NCBI GenBank assembly: GCA_017484235.1
Contig: JAFUTM010000279.1
Location: 1-9,439 of the forward strand
Direction of reading: 5' to 3'
Source: Selenomonadaceae bacterium
Lineage (GTDB): Bacteria; Bacillota; Negativicutes; Selenomonadales; Selenomonadaceae
Length of the DNA stretch: 9,439 nucleotides
Shown: positions 1 through 5,336 of the stretch, piece by piece
Layout of the letters: each line of letters begins with the position of its first letter
Numbering within the stretch: position 1 is the stretch's first letter
Notes under the pieces: generated by a model
What the model saw: the letters and a program-made list of their open reading frames with translations, nothing else
The model's database searches: none
What the model was told of the DNA's origin: nothing
Position numbers and translations under genes: made by a program

Positions 1-23
1 CTCCTACTTGTCAAATATTATTA

Positions 24-605
24 TTAAAATTGATGCTGAAAATTCAAGGTAAATCCTAAACCATTATAACCAGGATTGTGTGATCGCAATCCATTTGAAA
101 AGTGACTGATAGAATATCCAAGACTAACAGCATCTTTTTTACTATACTGCCATAAAAGTCTTGGACCTAATCTCCATAAAAATCCATAAGCTCGACCTTC
201 AGCCGGATGTGCTTTATTATAAAACATGAGGCTGCCCGTGAAATCAGCAGTAGCATAGAGCCGGCCTGATAGATGCTTCTTCCAACGCAACATGAAGGCA
301 GGACCAAGACCTACACCCTCACTATCCAACCATTCTTCATGATTGTGAGGTTTTGAATATCCAGTCGCACGAGTGAAGGTGATACCTCGATAAATTGACA
401 GTGCTCTTCTTTGTTTAAATTGCTGAAATACGTGTACATTATAATTATTGACATTGCGATTATTGAAAATTTTACCATTGAAATATTCCAATTGTATCTC
501 AAAATTTTTCTTTATATCTGAATTATCTTCGTCTTTATCTCTGGCAAATGCTGTCGAATTTATCAAAAAGACAAGAAGTGCACATATAATCAGCATTTTC
601 TTCAA
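24..605 (-). CDS. PagL-like lipid A 3-O-deacylase / acyloxyacyl hydrolase family outer-membrane protein
   Basis: 193 aa. A signal peptide is visible (basic KK, hydrophobic residues 4-17, AFA cleavage site after residue 21). The mature part alternates polar and hydrophobic residues like a small beta-barrel and ends in Phe, the usual outer-membrane barrel C-terminus. Near the end, H168-F-S170-N171 followed by NPGYN (177-181) matches the PagL family His-x-Ser-Asn signature, in which His and Ser are catalytic. The glutamate expected about 12 residues after the Ser is not obvious. By family it would remove the 3-O-linked acyl chain of lipid A in the outer membrane. The start chosen is TTG at 605, 9 nt after AGAGG; the ATG three codons later is too far from that site. 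It lies 18 nt after uppP and is probably the operon's last gene. Family is fairly sure; activity is inferred. Confidence 0.75.
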   Translation of the reverse strand: MKKMLIICALLVFLINSTAFARDKDEDNSDIKKNFEIQLEYFNGKIFNNRNVNNYNVHVFQQFKQRRALSIYRGITFTRATGYSKPHNHEEWLDSEGVGLGPAFMLRWKKHLSGRLYATADFTGSLMFYNKAHPAEGRAYGFLWRLGPRLLWQYSKKDAVSLGYSISHFSNGLRSHNPGYNGLGFTLNFQHQF

Positions 606-614
606 CTTAGATCG

Positions 615-619
615 CCTCT
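615..619 (-). promoter_or_regulatory. Ribosome binding site deciding a TTG start (pagL-like gene)
   Basis: AGAGG on the minus strand lies 9 nt before TTG at 605 but 18 nt before the in-frame ATG at 596. The TTG is therefore the better start and leaves the full KK-charged signal peptide N-terminus. Confidence 0.5.
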
Positions 620-623
620 TTAA

Positions 624-1463
624 TTATATTGGATCTCCTATTAAAAAGAGATAAATAAATACTATAATACCAAGTATTATTCTGTACCAGCCAAACGCGG
701 TGAAGTCGTTCTTTTTAATATAATGCAATAAAAATTTAATTGAGATTATCGACACAATAAACGCCGTCAACATTCCAACTGCCAGGATTAACATTTCAGC
801 TCCGCTATAGTGAAAGCCAAACTTAACCAATTTTAACAGACTTGCACCGAACATAACAGGTATTGCCAAAAAAAATGTGAACTCTGCTGCGACATACCGG
901 CTCGTTCCGAATAATATACCGCCCAAAATGGTTGCTCCAGATCGGCTTGTGCCTGGAACTAACGACAGCACTTGAAACAAACCAATTACAAATGCTGTCT
1001 TATAATCCAGATGATCTATGTCTCTAAATCGCGGTATTCTATACCTATTATAATTTTCCACCATTATAAACAATATTCCATACAAAATCAACATTGACGC
1101 GACAACTGGTGTCGTCATTAAGTGTTCTTCCATCCAGTCGTTGAGCGGCAGTCCGATTGCTGCTGCTGGTATACACGCCAGTATTACTTTATACCATAAT
1201 TGAAAGGTCTGCTTCTTTTGCAGACGGCTTTTCCACGCTGAAAATGGATTTAGCTTCTCAAAATTCAGCACGACCACCGCCATTATTGCGCCAAGCTGGA
1301 TCACTACGAGAAACATATCCATAAATTGTTTACTGACATTTAATTTTATAAATTCGTCGACTAGTATCATATGTCCAGTACTGCTGATTGGCAGCCATTC
1401 TGTCAGACCTTCGACGACACCTATTATTATCGTCTTTATTATTTCCATTGAATTTATTTCCAA
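624..1463 (-). CDS. uppP: Undecaprenyl-diphosphate phosphatase UppP (BacA)
   Basis: Integral membrane phosphatase that converts undecaprenyl diphosphate to undecaprenyl phosphate, the lipid carrier for peptidoglycan and other envelope polymers. Numbering from an upstream GTG at 1472, the BacA signatures are EGLTEWLPISSTGH (21-34, holding the ExxxE motif and the conserved Ser/His) and PGTSRSGAT (173-181, with the conserved Arg). Hydrophobic segments run through the whole chain, in line with the multi-spanning family, and the length fits the usual 265-285 aa. The start is uncertain. GAGGTGG at 1469-1475 overlaps the GTG but is well spaced for TTG at 1463, which I use; ATG at 1448 also gives a normal N-terminus. 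It lies 78 nt after scpB and 18 nt before the pagL-like gene, probably in one operon. BacA proteins can raise bacitracin tolerance. Confidence 0.95.
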   Translation of the reverse strand: MEINSMEIIKTIIIGVVEGLTEWLPISSTGHMILVDEFIKLNVSKQFMDMFLVVIQLGAIMAVVVLNFEKLNPFSAWKSRLQKKQTFQLWYKVILACIPAAAIGLPLNDWMEEHLMTTPVVASMLILYGILFIMVENYNRYRIPRFRDIDHLDYKTAFVIGLFQVLSLVPGTSRSGATILGGILFGTSRYVAAEFTFFLAIPVMFGASLLKLVKFGFHYSGAEMLILAVGMLTAFIVSIISIKFLLHYIKKNDFTAFGWYRIILGIIVFIYLFLIGDPI

Positions 1464-1468
1464 TACTT

Positions 1469-1475
1469 CCACCTC
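1469..1475 (-). promoter_or_regulatory. Ribosome binding site deciding the uppP start
   Basis: GAGGTGG on the minus strand. It overlaps the GTG at 1472, so that codon cannot be its start. It is 5-8 nt before TTG 1463 and about 20 nt before ATG 1448, which favours TTG 1463. Confidence 0.45.
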
Positions 1476-1541
1476 GTTTATTATCTGTATTTATATTTTA
1501 ACCGAAACTTCTATAAAAATAAATACTTTTGCTGATAAAAT

Positions 1542-2045
1542 TTATGAAATATTCTCCGGCAGGCTCGGCAGTTCTTTTAACGATCTTATGCCCGTGCAAT
1601 GCAAAAAGTTATCCGTTGTGCCATATAAAATTGGTCGCCCAATAACCGGTTTTCGGCCGACTTCCTCGATGAGTTCGAAGCCGATTAGTTTATTTATTGC
1701 ACGGTCTGCCTTTACGCCGCGTATATTTTCAATTTCAATTTTGGTTACTGGCTGCATATATGCTATTATCGCAAGGGTTTCCATCATTGCTGTTGACAAC
1801 TTCTGGCTTATTGTTTCTGATAACTTCTCCAAAACACTATAATATTTAGGTCGCGTGGAAAGCTGCCAGCCGCCGCTCACTTCACGAATCATTATGCCGT
1901 GTCCAGTGAGTTCTTTTTCTAATTGTCGTAGAATATCGCTTACTTCTATTATACCGGTGTCCATTAATTCGGCAATTCGTTCTTTGCTTAAAGGTTCGCC
2001 TGCTGCAAATAAAAGAGCTTCAAGTTCTGCAGCGTCTTTAGTCAT
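1542..2045 (-). CDS. scpB: Segregation and condensation protein B (ScpB)
   Basis: 167 aa. Kleisin-associated winged-helix subunit of the SMC-ScpA-ScpB condensin, which acts on the nucleoid in chromosome organisation and segregation. Family signatures are LEALLFAAGEPLS (8-20), GGWQLSTRP (58-66), LAIIAYMQPVTKIEIENIRGV (91-111, the second winged helix) and GRKPVIGRPILYGTTDNFL (130-148). The length is slightly under the usual 180-200 aa because the C-terminal tail is short. ATG at 2045 follows GGGTGA by about 6 nt. scpA, the usual upstream partner, is not next to it here; the upstream side is the transposon-derived insertion and divergent murD. It heads the probable scpB-uppP-pagL run and has a consensus promoter close upstream. 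Confidence 0.93.
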   Translation of the reverse strand: MTKDAAELEALLFAAGEPLSKERIAELMDTGIIEVSDILRQLEKELTGHGIMIREVSGGWQLSTRPKYYSVLEKLSETISQKLSTAMMETLAIIAYMQPVTKIEIENIRGVKADRAINKLIGFELIEEVGRKPVIGRPILYGTTDNFLHCTGIRSLKELPSLPENIS

Positions 2046-2063
2046 TTACATTCACCCATTTTG

Positions 2064-2092
2064 ATTATATCATTATTAACACTTGTTGGCAA
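2064..2092 (-). promoter_or_regulatory. Sigma-A type promoter for scpB operon
   Basis: On the minus strand, TTGCCA (2092-2087), a 17-nt spacer, then TATAAT (2069-2064). The predicted start near 2057 leaves a very short leader that just includes the GGGTGA ribosome binding site. It points at scpB. Confidence 0.6.
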
Positions 2093-2160
2093 TTTTTATA
2101 TTATTTATTTTAAAGTTTCCTAAAATAAAATAGCCGCCCAAGTGATTCTTCAGCAAACTA

Positions 2161-2189
2161 TTGACACGTACAATAAAATGTTCTAAAAT
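2161..2189 (+). promoter_or_regulatory. Sigma-A type promoter upstream of a structured non-coding segment
   Basis: TTGACA (2161-2166), a 17-nt spacer, then TAAAAT (2184-2189). Transcription would begin near 2196 and run through the hairpin-rich segment towards the tnpB relic and murD. No ORF starts close downstream, so its first product would be a non-coding RNA or a long leader. Confidence 0.55.
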
Positions 2190-2335
2190 TCAAGCCGTTA
2201 TCAAAAAAGCGGCGTAATTATAGTCTGTGCTGCAACGAAAGTTATAGAAGTTCATCGGAGAACTGCATTAACGGTAGCGTGTTAATGTGAACGAGCTCTC
2301 TAAAACGAGCAAATAGGGAGGTTCTTAGAAGCCAA
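2190..2335 (+). ncRNA. Candidate structured RNA, unidentified (tnpB leader or transposon left end)
   Basis: No protein is supported here, but consecutive perfect stems are visible. AGTTC/GAACT (2249-2253 with 2260-2264). CATTAAC/GTTAATG (2266-2272 with 2281-2287, loop GGTAGCGT). A longer stem pairs GAAC-CTCTCT (2289-2292 and 2296-2301, GAG bulged) with AGGGAG-GTTC (2315-2324). GCTC (2295-2298) can instead pair with GAGC (2307-2310) in that last loop, so two folds compete. The segment follows a consensus promoter and precedes the tnpB promoter. I do not recognise the RNA family. It may be the left end of the IS200/IS605-type element, a regulatory leader, or a remnant of another element. Boundaries are approximate. 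Confidence 0.35.
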
Positions 2336-2343
2336 ACGAAGTA

Positions 2344-2373
2344 TTGACAAATCTTCTTTTGTTACTGTAAAAT
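2344..2373 (+). promoter_or_regulatory. Sigma-A type promoter of the tnpB relic
   Basis: TTGACA (2344-2349), an 18-nt spacer, then TAAAAT (2368-2373). It sits about 30 nt before the tnpB ribosome binding site. I see no convincing promoter between the tnpB relic and murD, so this promoter or the one at 2161 may also feed murD. Confidence 0.55.
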
Positions 2374-2390
2374 ATTAATATCAGCAACAA

Positions 2391-2396
2391 AGGAGG
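2391..2396 (+). promoter_or_regulatory. Ribosome binding site deciding the GTG start of tnpB relic
   Basis: AGGAGG, 8 nt before GTG at 2405. An in-frame GTG at 2396 overlaps the site itself and is rejected. The resulting N-terminus (MLCLTKTCFIRKLSK) fits TnpB. Confidence 0.6.
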
Positions 2397-2404
2397 TGAA
2401 AGTC

Positions 2405-3245
2405 GTGCTGTGTCTTACGAAGACTTGTTTCATTCGTAAACTCTCTAAAAGGGATTACCTTAAACTTAAGATGTTGTGTTTATTCAGCAATAATTTGTAC
2501 AACGTGGCTCTGTATCATGTTAGACAACATTACTTTACTGAACGGCATTATCTTCGATACGAAGCAAATTATCATGTAACAAAAGATAATGAGAACTATA
2601 AACTGCTTCACGCACACGCAGCACAACAAACAATGAAGATAGTAGACCGTTAATGAAATCTTTCTTTGCGCTGATAGACAAGGCAAGAAAAGGCGGATAT
2701 CAATACCAAGAAATAAAACTTCCGAAGTATCATAAAAAAGGCAGCTTATTCTTAATAGCGATGCCGATTCAAAAAATAAGGTTCAAAAATGGATACTTAG
2801 AGATACCGACAAGTAGAAAATTTCAAGAAGTTTATGATAAAGAGCCAATTAGGATTACAATCCAGATTTTAAACGCGGAATAAATCTCGGCAAACAAACA
2901 AATCAAAACTTTACACAAATAAGTTTTGGAAGTTTGCGAGAGCTGCTAAGAAATCTATGTGAACGCTATGGAATGAAATATCTTGAACAAGAAGAATCAT
3001 ACACAAGCAAGGCAAGTTTTTTGGATTTAGAGGAAATACCCTTTTACAATGGAGATAATCCATACAAAGGTGAATTTAGCGGCAAACGTGTAAAACGAGG
3101 ATTGTATAATACTTTAGATAATCGAATAGTGAATGCAGATGTAAACGGAGCAGCAAATATACTTCGAAAAAGTAAGCAGAACTTCAATTATGAGGAACTG
3201 TGTAGGGGCGTGCTGGCTACGCCTTCACGAATAAGGATAGCGTAA
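2405..3245 (+). pseudogene. tnpB: Decayed IS200/IS605-family tnpB (frameshift plus internal deletion)
   Basis: Three reading-frame pieces make one truncated TnpB, the RNA-guided nuclease of IS200/IS605 elements. Piece 1 (2405-2653) is the N-terminal helical region. Its frame ends in TAA where one base is missing, and the protein continues in the next frame at 2653 (MKSFFALIDKARKGG). Piece 2 runs to about 2855. Piece 3, from about 2856, reads YNPDFKRGINLGKQTNQNF, then ISFGSLREL, TSKASFLDLEEIP, FSGKRVKRGL and NADVNGAANILRK, the last being the RuvC-III region with its Asp. The stretch between pieces 2 and 3, including the RuvC-I Asp motif, is gone, so roughly 150 residues are lost and it cannot be an active nuclease. 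No tnpA is seen. tnpB is established by the C-terminal motifs; the deletion size is inferred from typical TnpB length. Confidence 0.85.
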
Positions 3246-3304
3246 ACTATCAAACTTCGTAATGAGAACCGCCAGTGCTTGCACGTGAGAGTCAGGATAG
3301 TTTA
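3205..3304 (+). ncRNA. Putative omega-RNA scaffold / right end of the IS200/IS605-type element
   Basis: Hairpins run across the end of tnpB and its 3' flank. GGGGCGT (3205-3211) pairs with ACGCCTT (3219-3225). TAAACTATC (3243-3251, starting at the tnpB stop codon) pairs perfectly with GATAGTTTA (3296-3304), enclosing a small GTGC/GCAC hairpin (3275-3284). In this family the guide RNA overlaps the tnpB 3' end and stops at the right end, so its guide would come from sequence after about 3304, here the murD ribosome binding site and start. The exact element end is not determined. Confidence 0.45.
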
Positions 3305-3319
3305 ACGAGGTGAGTATTA

Positions 3320-4681
3320 ATGGATTTTATAAATAAGAAGGTCTTGGTCATTGGCGCAGGTATCAGTGGTTTTGCGGCGGCGAAGATTGCCAAAAAATTT
3401 GGTGCCGATGTAACGCTCAGTGATTCAAAGGCAGAAGTTGATTTAAAATATAATTTTGGTGAGCTTCGTGAACTTGATATAAAATTACAATTCGGTAAGC
3501 AGACGGATTCTCTACTTGACGGAGTTGATTTGATTATTGTGTCGCCCGCCGTGCCGATAAGGATACCTCTTCTTCAGTCTGCAATTAAGCGCAATATTAA
3601 AATTATCAGTGAAGTTGAGCTTGCCTATGATTTAGCACAATCGCCAATCTGCGCGGTCACTGGAACAAATGGTAAAACGACAACGGTAACGCTGCTTGGG
3701 TTACTGCTGGAGACGGCTTATAATAAAGTCGGCGTTGGCGGCAACATCGGTATTCCGCTTTCTGAAGTGGCACTTGAAGTTGGTGCCGGTGGCTGCATCG
3801 CGGCAGAGATTTCCTCTTATCAAATGGAAGCAACAAATAATTTCCACCCTCACGTGTCGGCTATTCTCAATGTCACGCCCGACCACATTAAGCGTCACGG
3901 CTCAATGGAAGTTTATCAGCAGATGAAAGAGCGAATCTTTGCTGAGGAAAGTGATGAGGACTTTTTAATACTAAACTATGATGATGAGCGTACTCGCAAT
4001 ATTAAAGAACGTGCTCATTGCAAGGTTTACTACTTCAGTCGAAAGTGTGAACTTGACGAAGGTGCCTTCTTGAGCGGTGATGAGCTTGTAATCAAAGTCA
4101 ATGGCAGCGTCCACAATCTCTGTACAGTTGGCGAACTTGGAATTAAGGGCGGTCACAATGTTGAAAATGCACTTGCTGCGTCAATGGTTGCTTTCTGTGC
4201 AGGTGCTGAAGCTGATAAGATGCGCCAAGTCTTGATGACGTTTACTGGCGTTGAGCATCGTATTGAGTTTGTCCGTGAGATTAACGGCGTTAAGTACTAC
4301 AACGACTCAAAGGCGACCAATACGGATTCGGCGATTAAAGCACTTGAAACATTTGACGGTCACATAATTCTGATTGCGGGCGGCGATGATAAGGGCACGG
4401 ACTTAACAGAGTTTATGGAGCTTGTTAAATCGCGTGTCGATGAATTGATTTTAGTTGGTGATGCAGCGGCTCGATTCAAACAGGCTGCACTTGACAATGG
4501 TTTCGATTCAAACAAAATCCACGAGGCTGGCTATTCAATGGATAAGGCTGTTGAAATTGCTAAAAGTATCGCAAACGCTCCGCAGGTTGTATTGTTATCA
4601 CCGGCGTGTGCGAGCTTCGATATGTACGACGGATTCGAGGCTCGTGGTCGCGACTTTAAACAGATTGTAAATAAATTGTAA
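3320..4681 (+). CDS. murD: UDP-N-acetylmuramoyl-L-alanine--D-glutamate ligase (MurD)
   Basis: 453 aa cytoplasmic Mur ligase that adds D-glutamate to UDP-MurNAc-L-Ala using ATP. Domains in order: a Rossmann-like UDP-binding domain (KVLVIGAGISGFAAA, 7-21); the central ATPase with P-loop GTNGKTTT (115-122), EISSYQ (163-168), NVTPDHIKRHG (184-194) and K203 in QMKER, the likely carbamylated lysine; and the C-terminal domain with HRIE (313-316), YNDSKATN (327-334), GGDDKG (354-359) and LSPACASFDMYDGFEARG (426-443). Length is typical and no key motif is missing. ATG at 3320 follows GAGGTGAG. It stands alone rather than in a dcw cluster, just behind the tnpB relic. A strong terminator follows. Confidence 0.97.
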   Translation: MDFINKKVLVIGAGISGFAAAKIAKKFGADVTLSDSKAEVDLKYNFGELRELDIKLQFGKQTDSLLDGVDLIIVSPAVPIRIPLLQSAIKRNIKIISEVELAYDLAQSPICAVTGTNGKTTTVTLLGLLLETAYNKVGVGGNIGIPLSEVALEVGAGGCIAAEISSYQMEATNNFHPHVSAILNVTPDHIKRHGSMEVYQQMKERIFAEESDEDFLILNYDDERTRNIKERAHCKVYYFSRKCELDEGAFLSGDELVIKVNGSVHNLCTVGELGIKGGHNVENALAASMVAFCAGAEADKMRQVLMTFTGVEHRIEFVREINGVKYYNDSKATNTDSAIKALETFDGHIILIAGGDDKGTDLTEFMELVKSRVDELILVGDAAARFKQAALDNGFDSNKIHEAGYSMDKAVEIAKSIANAPQVVLLSPACASFDMYDGFEARGRDFKQIVNKL

Positions 4682-4691
4682 TTCTTCAATT

Positions 4692-4733
4692 AAAAATTCG
4701 GCAATACTATAATTAGTCGATGCCGAATTTTTT
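4692..4733. terminator. Bidirectional rho-independent terminator between murD and the convergent gene
   Basis: A perfect 12-bp stem, AAAAATTCGGCA (4692-4703) with TGCCGAATTTTT (4721-4732), and a 17-nt loop. It is followed by a T run on the plus strand (4728-4733) and by T5 on the minus strand, so it can end both murD and the convergent minus-strand gene. Confidence 0.9.
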
Positions 4734-4751
4734 GTTGCCTAAATTATGATT

Positions 4752-5126
4752 TTATTGTATTTCTTCAACGATTTGTACAGCGTTGCGAACGCAGTCATCA
4801 CAAGAGCAGAGAACTGTGCCGGTGCCGATGCCTTTGAGTTCCTTGCAGATAGTTGCACCGGACTTTTCCTTAAATGACTGATATATAGTTTTTGCTTCTT
4901 TCATAAGAGGCTTACCGGAATATTCTTTGAGACCGAGAACCATCTCTGCGCCGCAAAGTGCACCGCAAGTGCCTTCCATTCCGCCCATTCCAGCTCCGAA
5001 AGCTGCGCCCATTCTTTTAAGCACATCTTCTGATAGATCTAATTCGTCTGCAAATGACAACAACACTGACTGGCAACAGTTATTACCATTATGTTTTAGC
5101 TCCATTGATTTTTCTATTCGGCTCAT
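4752..5126 (-). CDS. C_GCAxxG_C_C family putative redox protein
   Basis: 124 aa, cytoplasmic, no signal peptide. Its cysteine pattern fits the small putative redox-active C_GCAxxG_C_C family: C17-C18 (NCCQS), C54 and C58 in a Gly-rich core (GGMEGTCGALCGA), C94 (TICKEL) and a C-terminal C107-x-C109-xx-C112 cluster. Glycines at 40-53 (GAAFGAGMGGMEG) are typical. Biochemical function is not established for the family; a metal- or disulfide-based redox role is inferred from the cysteines. ATG at 5126 follows GAGGTGAG. It is monocistronic: it shares a terminator with convergent murD and is separated from putP by repeats. A minus-strand promoter, TTGACC-17-TAATAT, lies just upstream with its -35 inside a palindrome. 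Confidence 0.88.
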   Translation of the reverse strand: MSRIEKSMELKHNGNNCCQSVLLSFADELDLSEDVLKRMGAAFGAGMGGMEGTCGALCGAEMVLGLKEYSGKPLMKEAKTIYQSFKEKSGATICKELKGIGTGTVLCSCDDCVRNAVQIVEEIQ

Positions 5127-5147
5127 ATTCTCACCTCATTATTTTTA

Positions 5148-5176
5148 ATATTAGAGACTTCTTTTTGAGCGGTCAA
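5148..5176 (-). promoter_or_regulatory. Promoter of the C_GCAxxG_C_C gene, partly inside a palindrome
   Basis: On the minus strand, TTGACC (5176-5171), a 17-nt spacer, then TAATAT (5153-5148). The expected start is near 5141, about 15 nt before the start codon. The -35 and most of the spacer lie in the 5158-5183 palindrome, so the repeat appears to supply the promoter. Confidence 0.5.
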
Positions 5177-5183
5177 AAAGAAG
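5158..5183. repeat. Perfect 11-bp palindrome with GCGG loop
   Basis: CTTCTTTTTGA (5158-5168), GCGG, TCAAAAAGAAG (5173-5183). The arms match perfectly over 11 bp. There is no T run directly after it on either strand, so it is not a classical terminator. It abuts a GC-rich patch (about 5184-5253) unlike the AT-rich surroundings, and together they look like an interspersed intergenic element. Confidence 0.7.
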
Positions 5184-5253
5184 CAAAAACCCGCCTCGCT
5201 AACTTCGCGTCCAGCTCAGTAGCGCTCGGGAAGGCGCTCACATCACGCTCGCG
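5184..5253. repeat. GC-rich intergenic patch, probable dispersed repeat remnant
   Basis: About 70 bp markedly richer in G and C than the flanks, with short inverted and direct copies such as AGCGC/GCGCT (5221-5225 and 5234-5238). No gene is supported. Its position between the palindrome and the heptad repeats suggests part of a composite repetitive element; copies elsewhere in the genome are inferred, not seen. Confidence 0.35.
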
Positions 5254-5261
5254 ATTAATTC

Positions 5262-5336
5262 AATTATGAATTGTGAATTAGGAATTAAAAAATATTCATC
5301 ATTCCTCATTCGTCATTCCTAATTATGCATTACGCA
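5262..5336. repeat. Opposed heptanucleotide repeats forming an imperfect inverted repeat
   Basis: Four 7-bp units of AATTNNR type (AATTATG, AATTGTG, AATTAGG, AATTAAA; 5262-5289) face six 7-bp units of the complementary type (TTCATCA, TTCCTCA, TTCGTCA, TTCCTAA, TTATGCA, TTACGCA; 5295-5336). Where the arms meet best, AATTAGGAAT (5276-5285) matches ATTCCTAATT (5315-5324). The last unit contains the putP stop codon. Confidence 0.75.

Noticed and set aside
2190..2335. Group I intron or known riboswitch in the structured segment
   Set aside because: I could not find the conserved core sequences of a group I intron or of riboswitch classes I know, so it is left as unidentified.
2405..3245. A nuclease-dead TnpB repressor (TldR-like) acting on murD
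   Set aside because: The frame is broken twice and a large internal part is missing; domesticated repressors keep one continuous frame.
5158..5183. Palindrome as the putP terminator
   Set aside because: Perfect stem, but no T run directly after it on the minus strand and it is about 150 nt past putP; it fits better as a repeat carrying a promoter.
5054..5269. Plus-strand 71-aa ORF over the GC-rich patch
   Set aside because: It overlaps the opposite-strand C_GCAxxG_C_C gene, has no clear ribosome binding site and covers repeat sequence; probably chance.
5295..5336. CRISPR-like array
   Set aside because: The units are contiguous 7-bp repeats with no spacers and no cas genes nearby.
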